In this document: positions 1-7,646 of the stretch, in pieces
Numbering within the stretch: position 1 is the first letter of the stretch
How the letters are laid out: the number at the start of each line of letters is the position of its first letter
NCBI GenBank assembly: GCA_002280475.1
Contig: NCEB01000004.1
Coordinates: 1 to 64,000 of the forward strand
From: Brevundimonas subvibrioides
GTDB lineage: Bacteria; Pseudomonadota; Alphaproteobacteria; Caulobacterales; Caulobacteraceae
DNA: 64,000 bases
Direction: 5' to 3'
Position numbers and translations under genes: made by a program
Notes under the pieces: generated by a model
The model's database searches: none
Told to the model about the DNA's origin: nothing
The model's input: the letters and a program-made list of their open reading frames with translations, nothing else

Positions 1-291
1 GAAACCGAACAGCAAGGCGGCCGACAGCCAGGGCAGCAGGCCCGCGACGACCGTGTCGAGCGCCAGGCCCGCGGCGACGATCAGGCTTCCGACCATCACG
101 GTCGAGGCGATGTGCGCGAGACCCGCCGCCGTCACCGCCGCCAGGCTGCGCGCCGCGCTCCAGCGCTGGGCCCGGCCGACGAGCACAAACGGCAGCCAGT
201 GGGTCGGCAGGGCCGCATGCAGGAAGGCGGCCGCGAACCCTCCGCCGAGAAGCGAGAGCAGGACCGGTTGTTCGAGATCGGGCGGCGACAT
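1..291 (-). CDS. Membrane protein, N-terminal part only (runs off window edge)
   Basis: Reading the minus strand from the ATG at 291 gives 97 codons open to the window edge, so the C-terminus is missing. The protein begins MSPPDLEQPVLLSLLGGGF and has three hydrophobic stretches (about residues 9-27, 49-68 and 70-97) separated by short basic loops such as GRAQRWSAARS. The motif HAALPTHWLP near residue 24 puts two histidines in or near the first membrane segment. That resembles small metal or sulfite permeases of the RcnA/UreH/TauE type, but the family is not certain. A perfect TGTTA-N5-TAACA palindrome lies 17 bp upstream of the start, which points to metal-responsive control. Confidence 0.6.
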   Translation of the reverse strand, partial: MSPPDLEQPVLLSLLGGGFAAAFLHAALPTHWLPFVLVGRAQRWSAARSLAAVTAAGLAHIASTVMVGSLIVAAGLALDTVVAGLLPWLSAALLFGF

Positions 292-307
292 CGACGGCGC
301 TATAGCT

Positions 308-322
308 TGTTACTTTATAACA
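308..322 (-). promoter_or_regulatory. Candidate Zur (zinc uptake regulator) operator
   Basis: The 15-bp sequence TGTTACTTTATAACA is a perfect 5+5 inverted repeat (TGTTA/TAACA) with a 5-bp AT-rich centre. It stands out in very GC-rich surroundings. It matches the general form of alphaproteobacterial Zur boxes. It lies 17 bp before the start of the minus-strand membrane protein gene, where a repressor would overlap the core promoter. The converging neighbour gene ends before it, so only the membrane protein gene can be its target. Confidence 0.45.
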
Positions 323-358
323 GTCGAGAGGCTTTTGCGCGGGCGCGGCGCTCAGGGC

Positions 359-553
359 TCAATCCAGCGGGCGCGCTTCCTCGGGCAGCATGATCGGCAC
401 GCCGTCGCGAATGGGAAACGCCAGTTTGGCCCCTCTGGAGATCAGTTCGCCGGCGGCGCGGTCATAGTCCAGGCGGCCGCGCGTGACCGGACAAACCAGC
501 ACCTCCAGCAGGCGCGGATCGACCGTGGCCGGGGTGTTGAAGGTCTCGCTCAT
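359..553 (-). CDS. Trm112-like / UPF0434 small protein
   Basis: This 64-residue protein belongs to the Trm112/YcaR (UPF0434) family of small zinc-ribbon-like proteins. The core is [20 protein letters not shown] followed by [18 protein letters not shown], the usual family ending. Only one cysteine is left of the zinc-binding set, as in many bacterial members. The start at 553 (MSETFN) gives the usual family length; an ATG 33 bases upstream (586) would add 11 residues. Eukaryotic Trm112 activates methyltransferases; the bacterial role is poorly known. It is divergent from the hisN-like gene, with starts about 80 bp apart. Confidence 0.8.
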   Translation of the reverse strand: MSETFNTPATVDPRLLEVLVCPVTRGRLDYDRAAGELISRGAKLAFPIRDGVPIMLPEEARPLD

Positions 554-630
554 GTCGGGCTCGCGGGATTGGACATCGTCGGACATGAGGATACACGAGG
601 CCGCCCGCCGCGCCCAACCCCGAGTTCCCC

Positions 631-1416
631 ATGACAGAGTTCGAAGCCTTCGCCCTGGAGCTGGCCGCCGAGGCCGCGCGCGTCACCGTGCCGCTGTTCC
701 GCAACGAAGGCGCGGCCGAGAACAAGGCGGGCGAAGGCGGCTTCGACCCCGTCACCGAGGCCGATCGGGGGGCGGAGGCGGCGATCCGGCGGCTGATCGC
801 GGCCCGCTATCCCGACCACGGCGTCATCGGCGAGGAGTATGGCGAGGACCGGCCCGACGCCGAGCACGTCTGGGTGCTGGACCCGGTGGATGGAACGCGG
901 GCCTTCATCGCCGGCCTGCCGCTGTGGACCACGCTGATCGCGCTGAGGCAGGCGGGGCAACCGACGGTCGGGATCATCGCCCAGCCGTATCTGGACGAGA
1001 TCTTCCTGGGCGGCCCGTCAGGCGCGCGGCTGGTGTCGCGGGGCGAGAGCCGCCCGATCAGGGTGCGGCCCTGCGCGCGGCTGACGGACGCGGTGATCGC
1101 GACCACCGACGCCGACATCTTCACCGCGCCCGAACTGGGGGCCTGGACCCAGGTCAAGGCGGCGGCGCGGCTGGCCCGATACGGCTGCGACGCCTATGCC
1201 TATGCCATGGTCGCCCTGGGCCGGATCGACATGGTGGCCGAGACGGGGCTGAAGGTGTGGGACTGGTCGGCGCTGGTGCCGGTGGTCGAGGCGGCGGGCG
1301 GTCAGGTGACCGACTGGACGGGCGGTCCGCCGTCCGGCGACGGACGGATCCTCGCCGTGGGCGACGCCCGGGTGTGCGAGGACGCCCTGGTCGCGTTCCG
1401 GCGCGGGGTTCGCTGA
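631..1416 (+). CDS. hisN: Inositol-monophosphatase family phosphatase, probably histidinol-phosphatase
   Basis: A 261-residue Mg-dependent phosphatase of the inositol monophosphatase superfamily. The metal-binding signature [13 protein letters not shown] lies near residue 90. GEEYGEDRP supplies the upstream acidic ligands, and [16 protein letters not shown] near residue 208 is the second family signature. The threonine-arginine after DG (DGTRAF) and the overall length fit the HisN type that removes phosphate from histidinol phosphate, but inositol or other sugar phosphates cannot be excluded. The gene is monocistronic, divergent from the Trm112-like gene, and ends 4 bp from the converging hydrolase gene. 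Confidence 0.85.
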   Translation: MTEFEAFALELAAEAARVTVPLFRNEGAAENKAGEGGFDPVTEADRGAEAAIRRLIAARYPDHGVIGEEYGEDRPDAEHVWVLDPVDGTRAFIAGLPLWTTLIALRQAGQPTVGIIAQPYLDEIFLGGPSGARLVSRGESRPIRVRPCARLTDAVIATTDADIFTAPELGAWTQVKAAARLARYGCDAYAYAMVALGRIDMVAETGLKVWDWSALVPVVEAAGGQVTDWTGGPPSGDGRILAVGDARVCEDALVAFRRGVR

Positions 1417-1419
1417 GGG

Positions 1420-2454
1420 TCAGGCCGCCGGGGTTTCCGACGCTTCAGCCGCCGCGACAGGGGCCAGGTCGTTCACCGGCGAGACATAGTCGGCCATGGC
1501 GTCGAACTCGTGCAGGAAGACGCCGCGCAGGTCGTCGGTCTCCATGATGACCTCGTGCTTCGCTCCCGCGACCTCGACATAGCGACCCCGGCCGAGGCGT
1601 TTGGCGGCCCAGCGGTTGGTCTGTTTCCAGACGCGGTCGTCCTCGCCTGACTGGACGATGGTCGTGGGGATCAGGACCGACTTCAGGGCCTTGGGCTTCA
1701 GCGACCGCTCGCCGGCGTCCAGCGCGAAGGCCAGCCAGCCCCAGGTGGGGCCGCCGACGGCCAGATGCGGACAGGCGAACAGCTGCTGACGCCACAGCTC
1801 GTAGCGCGTCTCGTCGGACGTCAGGGCGTCCTTTTCGAAGGTGTGGTCGAAGGGATCGTCGGCGTCGTCCAGCACGAAGTCGCCGGCCTTGCCGTGGCGC
1901 ACGTTCCAGCGCACCGCCAGCTTGACCGACCACATCGACCGCTTGCCGGTCTTGACCCGCAGCATGGGGCTGGAGAGCAGGGCCCCGGCGAAGCGGCTCT
2001 CGCCGTTCTGGAGCGACAACAGGTTGAGCGCACCGCCCATGGAATGGCCGACCATGACCCAGGGTTTGGGCGCGCGCGCCTCGAAGGCGTCCATCAGGCG
2101 GGCATAGTCGTCCAGGAACTCCTCGACCGCGCGGGCGTGGCCCTTGAGCCGGTCGGGCAGGAGGCGCGCCGACAGGCCCTGACCGCGCCAGTCGTGAGCC
2201 AGGACGCACCAGCCGCGCGCCAGAAGATTGCCGATCAGCTCGAAATACTTCTCGATCGGCTCGGTACGGCCCGGGCTGACCACGACCGTGCCGCGCGGCC
2301 TGGCGGCGACGAGGGCTGAGGGCGTCCAGAAGGCGGCACGCAGGCGCAGACCCCCGGCGCCCCGGAACCATTCGCCCTCTCCGCCAGGGGGGGCGGCGGC
2401 TCCGGGCACGCCCATCAGGGGCGCATTGGCGGCGAAGGCGGCGGCGCGGTTCAC
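1420..2454 (-). CDS. Alpha/beta hydrolase, lysophospholipase-like
   Basis: A 344-residue alpha/beta hydrolase of the PldB/monoglyceride-lipase type. The nucleophile elbow GHSMGG is near residue 137, the oxyanion-side strand is VVVSPGRTEPIEKY, and AHDWRGQGLS is typical of this subfamily. The catalytic acid is likely in SGEDDRVW and the histidine in GAKHEVIME near residue 303. There is no signal peptide, so a cytoplasmic or membrane-surface lipid esterase is likely. Its start overlaps the stop of the upstream methyltransferase-like gene (ATGA), so the two are translationally coupled. Confidence 0.85.
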   Translation of the reverse strand: MNRAAAFAANAPLMGVPGAAAPPGGEGEWFRGAGGLRLRAAFWTPSALVAARPRGTVVVSPGRTEPIEKYFELIGNLLARGWCVLAHDWRGQGLSARLLPDRLKGHARAVEEFLDDYARLMDAFEARAPKPWVMVGHSMGGALNLLSLQNGESRFAGALLSSPMLRVKTGKRSMWSVKLAVRWNVRHGKAGDFVLDDADDPFDHTFEKDALTSDETRYELWRQQLFACPHLAVGGPTWGWLAFALDAGERSLKPKALKSVLIPTTIVQSGEDDRVWKQTNRWAAKRLGRGRYVEVAGAKHEVIMETDDLRGVFLHEFDAMADYVSPVNDLAPVAAAEASETPAA

Positions 2455-3362
2455 TCAGGCTTCCTGAACTTCAAGGTCATGCGGTCGCTCTCGCCGATTT
2501 CCCGGAAAGGCGCGGTATCGAAGGTGGGGTCGGGCGGGGACCCTTGGGGCGCGGTCAGCAGGCGCGGCGGCAGGGTCTCGACGCCGAAGGGATGGTCCTT
2601 GGTGTCGTCCGGGTTGGCGTTGATCTCCGAGGCCGCCTCGAAGATGAAGCCCGCCTCGGCCGCCAGCTGTTTGACGAAGGCTTCCTGCACATAGCCGTCG
2701 GCGGCGGCCGGGTCCTGGTCCTGGTCGGGGCCCAGACGGTGCTGCTCGATGCCCAGGATGCCGCGCGGCTTCAGCGCCGCATAGGCGTCTGCGAAGGCCT
2801 TCTCGGCCGTGCCCGCCGCCATCCACGAGTGGATGCAGCGCATGAACAGGACCATGTCGGCGCTGGCGGCCGGCGCGACCGGCCCGGTCGTGGCCCCGAA
2901 CTGGCTGAACTTCACCTCGCCGTAGAGTCGACGGTCCGATCCGAACCGCTGTTCGAAATTGGCATTCAGCGCCGCCTGGGCCGGGTCGGAGCCGGGTCCG
3001 GTGAAGAAGCCGACGGCGTAGTATTCGCCGTCGCCCTCGGCGAGATAGGGGGCGAGAATTTCGGTGTACCAGCCGCTGCCGGGCCAGAAGTCGACCACCG
3101 TCATGGAGGGCTGCAAGCCGAAGAAGCGCAGGGTCTCGAGCGGGTGACGCCAGCTGTCGCGGCCCCGGTCGGCCGCGCGCCAGGCCCCGGCGATGGCCCA
3201 TTCCAGCGAACCCTCGGGCGGGCCGGCGGGGGCTTCCGGACCGGCGGCCTCGGGCTCGCGCTCGCCACAGGCGGTCAGGCCCCCTGCGGCGATCAGGCCA
3301 CAGGCCGCCAGCATGGCCCGCCTGGAAGGCGCGGCTCGCCCTGACGATTTCTCGTCCCTCAT
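2451..3362 (-). CDS. Exported methyltransferase-like lipoprotein (COG4798 type)
   Basis: A 303-residue protein. The N-terminus has a twin-arginine-like signal (SRRAMLAACGLIAAGG) leading into a lipobox-like LTACG, so it is probably an exported lipoprotein. The mature part has a class I SAM-methyltransferase fold outline: strand and loop VVDFWPGSGWYTE in the motif I position, then MVLFMRCIHSW and ALKPRGILGIEQHR. This matches exported proteins annotated as predicted methyltransferases (COG4798). Known SAM-dependent enzymes need cytoplasmic SAM, so catalysis outside the membrane is doubtful. A paralogue lies 94 bp upstream on the same strand. Confidence 0.75.
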   Translation of the reverse strand: MRDEKSSGRAAPSRRAMLAACGLIAAGGLTACGEREPEAAGPEAPAGPPEGSLEWAIAGAWRAADRGRDSWRHPLETLRFFGLQPSMTVVDFWPGSGWYTEILAPYLAEGDGEYYAVGFFTGPGSDPAQAALNANFEQRFGSDRRLYGEVKFSQFGATTGPVAPAASADMVLFMRCIHSWMAAGTAEKAFADAYAALKPRGILGIEQHRLGPDQDQDPAAADGYVQEAFVKQLAAEAGFIFEAASEINANPDDTKDHPFGVETLPPRLLTAPQGSPPDPTFDTAPFREIGESDRMTLKFRKPE

Positions 3363-3456
3363 CCGTCTTCCTTGCCCCGCCGACGGCCCGGCGATGCCGC
3401 CGTCCCGGAACCGGCTGGGATAGAGGGCTTCGCCAATGCCGTCAAAGGCCGCAGGG

Positions 3457-4260
3457 TCAGGCCGGCTTGCGGAAACGCAGCGTCATCCGGTCGCTCTCGC
3501 CGATGGCGTCGTACTCGGCGCGCTCGGCCTCGGTCAGGGGCGTGGCGCGGTCGTTCGGATTGCCTTCGCGCGGCGCCGAGGTGCGCACCGGCGGCAGGGT
3601 CCAGACGCCATAGGGATGGTCGCGGTCGTCGCGGGCGTTGGCGTTCAGTTCGCTCTTGGCGTCCAGCACGAAGCCGGCCGCCTCGGCCGCCTGAATCACA
3701 TAGTTTTCGGACACATAGCCGAAGTTGGCGGTCTGGTCGGGGTTCGACCCTTCGACCGCGCGATGCTGTTCGATCGCCAGGACGCCGCCGGGCTTCAGCG
3801 CCTTGAAGAAGGCGGCCATGAAGGGCTCGGTTCGGCCGGCCCGGTGCCAGTTGTGGAAGGCGCGCGCGACCAGGACCATGTCGGCGGTTCCGTCCTCGAC
3901 ACCCATGCCTTCGGCCGGATTGTTGACCGCGACATAGCGGCCATCGGTCTGGGCCAGATAGGGCTGCAGGATGGCGGACCACCAGCCGGCGCGACCGGGC
4001 TGGATCTCCACGACGGTCGATCCGGGCGTCAGGCCCCAGAAGGTCAGGCTTTCGTAGGGACGACGAAACACGTCGCGCGCGCGATCGGCCGCGGGGCGGG
4101 CGTCCGAGGCGACGGCGGCCTGCAGCGCGGCGTCCTCCTGAAGCGTGGGCGGCGACAGGGCGATGGCGGCGGCGGCGGCGCCCTGCGACGTCGGCTGGGC
4201 GGAGGCGGCGGTCGCGACCACCAGGGCGGCGGCGGCGATGGCGAGCGGGGATACGCGCAT
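3457..4260 (-). CDS. Exported methyltransferase-like protein, paralogue of the downstream gene
   Basis: The start at 4260 is chosen because AGGAGCCCCTC precedes it and the protein then opens with a clean signal peptide (MRVSPLAIAAAALVVATAAS, cleaved after ASA). This gives 267 residues. The body matches its downstream neighbour segment by segment: FWGLTPGSTVVEIQPG for motif I, MVLVARAFHNWHR, ALKPGGVLAIEQHR, SELNANARDDRDHPYGV and the end ESDRMTLRFRKP. Motif I here is PGRAGWW rather than the usual GxGxG, so SAM binding may be lost. This paralogue lacks a lipobox and is likely soluble in the periplasm. Confidence 0.75.
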   Translation of the reverse strand: MRVSPLAIAAAALVVATAASAQPTSQGAAAAAIALSPPTLQEDAALQAAVASDARPAADRARDVFRRPYESLTFWGLTPGSTVVEIQPGRAGWWSAILQPYLAQTDGRYVAVNNPAEGMGVEDGTADMVLVARAFHNWHRAGRTEPFMAAFFKALKPGGVLAIEQHRAVEGSNPDQTANFGYVSENYVIQAAEAAGFVLDAKSELNANARDDRDHPYGVWTLPPVRTSAPREGNPNDRATPLTEAERAEYDAIGESDRMTLRFRKPA

Positions 4261-4357
4261 GAGGGGCTCCTGGACGATGTTCTGGTTGGGCGAGACCTTA
4301 CCGACCGCGTCGTCACGGGCAAGTGACGATCCTGCAATGGCGGCGGTCAATCAGGGT

Positions 4358-4384
4358 CTTGACGCCGCACCCGGACGTCCCAAT
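4358..4384 (+). promoter_or_regulatory. Sigma-32 (RpoH) type heat-shock promoter for hsp20
   Basis: CTTGAC at 4358-4363 is followed after 15 bp by CCCAAT (4379-4384) and then TTCT. This is close to the heat-shock consensus CTTGAA-N13-17-CCCCAT. It lies about 140 bp before the hsp20 start, which leaves a leader of about 130 nt. No competing TTGACA/TATAAT pair was seen. Confidence 0.6.
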
Positions 4385-4490
4385 TTCTCTCTCGAGAGCG
4401 CCGATACCGGGCTCTCCGGACGGCTCGGGGCCCAGATCGGGACCGGGCGGCCCGATCCCACCGCCGCTCCGGGCGAATAACGCGGGGCGG

Positions 4491-4521
4491 CTCCATCTTG
4501 CTGACTGATCAGGAGATCGAC
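4491..4521 (+). promoter_or_regulatory. ROSE-like RNA thermometer at the hsp20 ribosome binding site
   Basis: The leader ends with TTGCT (4498-4502), an 8-nt loop, and AGGA (4511-4514) as the Shine-Dalgarno sequence 7 nt before ATG. UUGCU facing AGGA with a central G opposite G is the signature of the final hairpin in ROSE thermometers, which sit before small heat-shock genes in alphaproteobacteria. The rest of the leader (about 4385-4490) is GC-rich and can form further stems, but these were not folded. Confidence 0.55.
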
Positions 4522-4992
4522 ATGCGTACCATCGACTTCACCCCCCTCTATCGTTCGGCCGTCGGCTTCGACCGCCTGGCCACCCTGCTGGAAAGCGCTG
4601 CCGCTACCCGTCAGGAAAACGGCTGGCCGCCCTACAACATCGAGACCACCGGCGAGAACGCCTATCGGATCGAGATCGCGGTCGCCGGCTTCAAGCCCGA
4701 CGAACTGAACATCGAGGTCAAGGAAAACCTGCTGACCGTCACGGGTCGCAAGACCGCCAACGACGAGGCGGGCACCGAACGGACCTATCTGCATCGTGGC
4801 CTGGCCGAGCGCGACTTCGAGCGCCGCTTCCAGCTGGCCGACTATGTGGTGGTGACCGAGGCGGGCCTCGACAACGGCCTTCTGTCCGTCAGCCTGAAGC
4901 GCGAACTGCCCGAGGCGCTGAAGCCTCGTCGCATCGAGATCGCGACGGGCGGATCGGCCACGCTCATCGAAGGCAAGGCCAAGGCCGCCTGA
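4522..4992 (+). CDS. Small heat-shock protein Hsp20
   Basis: A 156-residue Hsp20/IbpA-type holdase chaperone that binds unfolding proteins. The alpha-crystallin domain runs from about residue 38 (YNIETTGENAYRIEIAVAGF) to residue 140. It has the typical ELNIEVKENLLTVTGRK hairpin and the closing GLDNGLLSVSLKRELPE, the A-x-x-x-n-G-v-L motif. RTIDFTPLYRSAVGFDRL at the N-terminus is the class A alphaproteobacterial form. The ATG at 4522 is preferred to the in-frame TTG at 4498, because that TTG belongs to the thermometer hairpin. A strong terminator follows. Confidence 0.95.
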   Translation: MRTIDFTPLYRSAVGFDRLATLLESAAATRQENGWPPYNIETTGENAYRIEIAVAGFKPDELNIEVKENLLTVTGRKTANDEAGTERTYLHRGLAERDFERRFQLADYVVVTEAGLDNGLLSVSLKRELPEALKPRRIEIATGGSATLIEGKAKAA

Positions 4993-5027
4993 GGCGGTCG
5001 AAGCCCGAGCTTCGGTCACCAAACGAG

Positions 5028-5056
5028 AGGGGCGGTCCCGCGGGCCGCCCCTTTTT
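5028..5056 (+). terminator. Rho-independent terminator after hsp20
   Basis: AGGGGCGG (5028-5035) pairs with CCGCCCCT (5045-5052) around a 9-nt loop and is followed by a run of T (to 5056). It lies 36 bp after the hsp20 stop and just before the end of the converging pentapeptide gene. Confidence 0.85.
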
Positions 5057-5067
5057 CGCGGCGTCGA

Positions 5068-6318
5068 TCAGGCGGCCATGACCTGGGGCAGGCCGGCCGC
5101 GCGGTCCAGGCGGGCGTCCGTCAGATCGGCCCCCGCCAGATTGGCGTCGGTCAGGTCGGCCCCGGACAGGTCCGCGCCCGTCATCGTGGCCTTCGACAGG
5201 TCGGCGCGGCGAAGCTCTGCGTAGCGAAGGCGTGCTCCGGTCAGGGTGGTCGGAACCGAGCGGGTGGGGCCGAGGGGGAGGGCCCCCAGGTCGGCGCCGG
5301 TCAGGTCGGCCTTGGTCATCAGGGAATTGGTGAAGCGTGAACCGCGCAGGTCCGCCCCCGAAAGCCGCGCGCCGCGCAGGTCCGCGTTCTCGAAATGCGC
5401 CCCCTGCATGGCGATGCCGCGCAGGTCCAGGCCCGCCAGGCAGGCTCCCTTGGCGCTCATGGCCGAGAGCTTGAGGCCCTTCAGCCGATCGCCGAGGGGA
5501 CGCAGGTCCTCGCCGTCGAAGATGGCCGCCCCGCCCAGCGCCCCGCCGCTCTCGACCCAGGCGTTGGCGTCCAGCGCCATCTGATAGAGATCTTCGGCGC
5601 GGGCGATCGCCGCAGCGTCCGGGTCGCGGATGCAGCCCGTGGTGTCGGTGCGGTCCAGTCGCGCCGTGTCCATGGCGACGCCGCTGAGGATCGCGCCGCA
5701 CAGGCGCGCCCCGGCCAGGTTAGCCCCCGCCACGGAAGCGCCCTCCATCTGGGCCCCCGAAAGGTCGGCCTCCTTCAGATTGGCTCCGGACAGGATGGCC
5801 CCGCGCATCGAGCAGTCGGTGAAGTCGGCCTTGGTCGCGCTGATGCCGTCGAAGCGCGAACCGTCCAGGGTCGCGCCCGAGAACCGCGCCCCGTCGGCGA
5901 GACCGCTGCGGGTCTCGTGCCGTGCGGCGGCCAGCCCTTTGGTTTCGTGGGGAACGGCGATGACCCCCTCGCGGAAGTCGGCCTGGGTCAGGTTGGCCTC
6001 GGACAGGTCCGCCCCCTGGAGGCAGGTCCCCCGGATGTCGGCCCGCACCAGCCGGGCTCGCGTCAGATCGGCGCCGCGCAGGTCGCAGCCGAACAGGACC
6101 GCGCGTTCCATGCGCGCCCCGGCCATGTTGCAGTTCTGAAGCGACGAGCCGGAGAAGTCGGCGTCATCGAGCAGGCGCTGGGCCATGCTGACGCCCGACA
6201 GGTCGACGAACTTCAACGACAGCTTGCGGCCACCGGGCTTGCCGGTGACGAACCGCTCGTGCGCGGCGGCGAACAGGTCGAAGTCGCCCTGGCCCAGGCG
6301 GCGGCGCTGGATGGTCAT
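5068..6318 (-). CDS. Pentapeptide-repeat protein (downstream copy)
   Basis: A 416-residue protein built almost wholly of A(D/N)LXX pentapeptides, which predicts one or two right-handed quadrilateral beta-helices. Repeats run from about residue 45 to 210 and again from 260 to the end. They are split by a non-repeat linker holding ALDANAWVESGGALGG, then FDGEDLRPLGDRLKGLKLSA. The N-terminus carries its own short helix with LFAAAHERF. No signal peptide or membrane segment is seen. The start at 6318 overlaps the upstream stop (ATGA), so this gene is coupled to its paralogue. Function is unknown; a gyrase-protecting role is known for other pentapeptide proteins but nothing here points to it. Confidence 0.85.
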   Translation of the reverse strand: MTIQRRRLGQGDFDLFAAAHERFVTGKPGGRKLSLKFVDLSGVSMAQRLLDDADFSGSSLQNCNMAGARMERAVLFGCDLRGADLTRARLVRADIRGTCLQGADLSEANLTQADFREGVIAVPHETKGLAAARHETRSGLADGARFSGATLDGSRFDGISATKADFTDCSMRGAILSGANLKEADLSGAQMEGASVAGANLAGARLCGAILSGVAMDTARLDRTDTTGCIRDPDAAAIARAEDLYQMALDANAWVESGGALGGAAIFDGEDLRPLGDRLKGLKLSAMSAKGACLAGLDLRGIAMQGAHFENADLRGARLSGADLRGSRFTNSLMTKADLTGADLGALPLGPTRSVPTTLTGARLRYAELRRADLSKATMTGADLSGADLTDANLAGADLTDARLDRAAGLPQVMAA

Positions 6319-7583
6319 GCGGACACCTCGTCGCGTTCGAGGCCTCGGACCCCGGTCAGGGTCGCCTCGGCGAAGTCCGCGTGACGCGCCTGGACCCCAT
6401 GCAGAATCGCGCGGGTCAGGTCGGCGCGGACAAGAACGGCCCGCCGGATGTCGGCCCCCGACAGGTCGGCGGCTCTCAGGCTGGCCCCGGTCAGATCGGC
6501 CGGAAGCAGCCGCTCGGGCCCGATCATCAGCGGCCCCAGCTGGGCCTCGCGCAGATCGGCGCCGTTCAGTCGGGCACCGGTCAGTCGAGCGCCGCGAAGG
6601 TCGGCGCGGCGAAGATTGGTCGAGCGCAGGTCCGCCCCCTCCAGATGGGCCCCCTGCAACTGAACGCCCTCCATGTTCAGGCCGTAGAAGACGGCGCGCT
6701 TGGCCGACAGGGCGGTCAGGTTCAGCCCGGTGATCGAGCCCAGCGCGCGCAGGTCGACGTCGTCGAAGACCGACGGCCGACCCTCGCCCCCTCCGGTCTC
6801 GCACCAGATGGCGTGCTCATGCAGCATGTCGGCGGCCGGCAGGTGGGCCACGGGCGCGCCCGAGGATCGGCCGTCGGTCAGGGCCCCCTCCATCTGGGCA
6901 CCGTCGGTCCGCCACATCGCCGCGGTGACGCCTACCAGGACGGCGTCGCGCAGATCAGCGCCCGTGAGGTCGGCCCCCGACATATCGGCACCGGCCAGGT
7001 CCGCGCCACGAAAGTTGGCGGACTTCAGATTGGCCCGGACCAGCTTGCAGTCCTTCATGATGGCGTCGGAGAAGTCGGCGGACTGGGCCGCGATGCCCGA
7101 CAGGCGCGACCGCTGGAGATTGGCCCCCGCCAGACTGGCACCCTGGGCCTGAGTCGGGTTGCGCCCCTGGGCCTCGACGACGCGGAAGCCGACGCTTTTG
7201 TCGGCGGCGGCGATGGCCCCTTCGCGCAGGTCCGCTTCGAACAGGTCGGCGCCGGACAGGTCCGCTCCGCGCAGGCAGGCCCCGCGCAGGTCGGCCCGGC
7301 GCAGGGAGGCGTCGATCAGGATCGCGTCCTGCATGTCGGCGCCGAAGAAGGCGGCGTTGTCGAGCCGCGCGCCGGTGAGGTCGGCGCCGATCAGGCAGGC
7401 CGCCGAGAAGTCGGCATCCGCGAGGCTGCGGCCCTTCAGGTTCAGGCCCGAAAGGTCCATCCAGGCGAAGACGGCGCGCGCGCCGCCCGGCCGCGCCTGC
7501 CACAGCCGGTCGTGCCGGGCGCAGATCGCGTCGAGCTCCTGCTGGCTGATGCGTCGTCGGACGACTTCTGAAGCGGTGGCCAT
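6315..7583 (-). CDS. Pentapeptide-repeat protein (upstream copy)
   Basis: A 422-residue paralogue of the following gene with the same plan. It has a short N-terminal segment (RRRISQQELDAICARHDRLW), a first run of pentapeptides such as ADLRGACLRGADLSGADLF, and a linker with EHAIWCETGGGEGRPSVFDD and DLRALGSITGLNLTALSA. A second run then ends in a unique tail (GVRGLERDEVSA). The shared linker motif is H/N-A-x-W-x-x-(S/T)GG-x-x-G, then D-L-R-x-L-G. The two genes look like an old tandem duplication kept as a coupled pair. A perfect palindrome abuts the start codon. The product is predicted soluble and cytoplasmic, with no known function. Confidence 0.85.
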   Translation of the reverse strand: MATASEVVRRRISQQELDAICARHDRLWQARPGGARAVFAWMDLSGLNLKGRSLADADFSAACLIGADLTGARLDNAAFFGADMQDAILIDASLRRADLRGACLRGADLSGADLFEADLREGAIAAADKSVGFRVVEAQGRNPTQAQGASLAGANLQRSRLSGIAAQSADFSDAIMKDCKLVRANLKSANFRGADLAGADMSGADLTGADLRDAVLVGVTAAMWRTDGAQMEGALTDGRSSGAPVAHLPAADMLHEHAIWCETGGGEGRPSVFDDVDLRALGSITGLNLTALSAKRAVFYGLNMEGVQLQGAHLEGADLRSTNLRRADLRGARLTGARLNGADLREAQLGPLMIGPERLLPADLTGASLRAADLSGADIRRAVLVRADLTRAILHGVQARHADFAEATLTGVRGLERDEVSA

Positions 7584-7584
7584 G

Positions 7585-7599
7585 GTCCCATCATGGGAC
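7585..7599 (-). promoter_or_regulatory. Palindrome next to the pentapeptide gene start
   Basis: GTCCCATCATGGGAC is a perfect 6+6 inverted repeat with a 3-bp centre, one base upstream of the ATG at 7583. It occupies the ribosome-binding region, so it could be an operator or a translation-blocking hairpin. The GGGAC half is also the only Shine-Dalgarno-like sequence available. Confidence 0.35.
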
Positions 7600-7613
7600 A
7601 GCGCCGCTTAAGG

Positions 7614-7631
7614 AAGGTTTTCGGAAACCTT
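7614..7631 (-). terminator. Hairpin after the RibD-like gene
   Basis: AAGGTTT (7614-7620) and AAACCTT (7625-7631) form a 7-bp stem around a TCGG/CCGA loop, about 16 nt after the stop of the RibD-like gene on the minus strand. There is no long T run, so it is only a possible terminator or 3' processing stem. Confidence 0.35.
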
Positions 7632-7646
7632 GATTCCTCGAGGATG

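Noticed and set aside
5395..6384. Long plus-strand open frame opposite the pentapeptide genes (and another at 6381-7571)
   Set aside because: These are mirror frames of GC-rich repeat codons on the other strand. They lack start signals and family similarity, and the minus-strand proteins have a clear repeat structure.
5068..7583. Dense short direct repeats that could suggest a CRISPR array
   Set aside because: The repeats are 15-bp coding units of pentapeptide proteins, with no constant spacer length and an intact reading frame.
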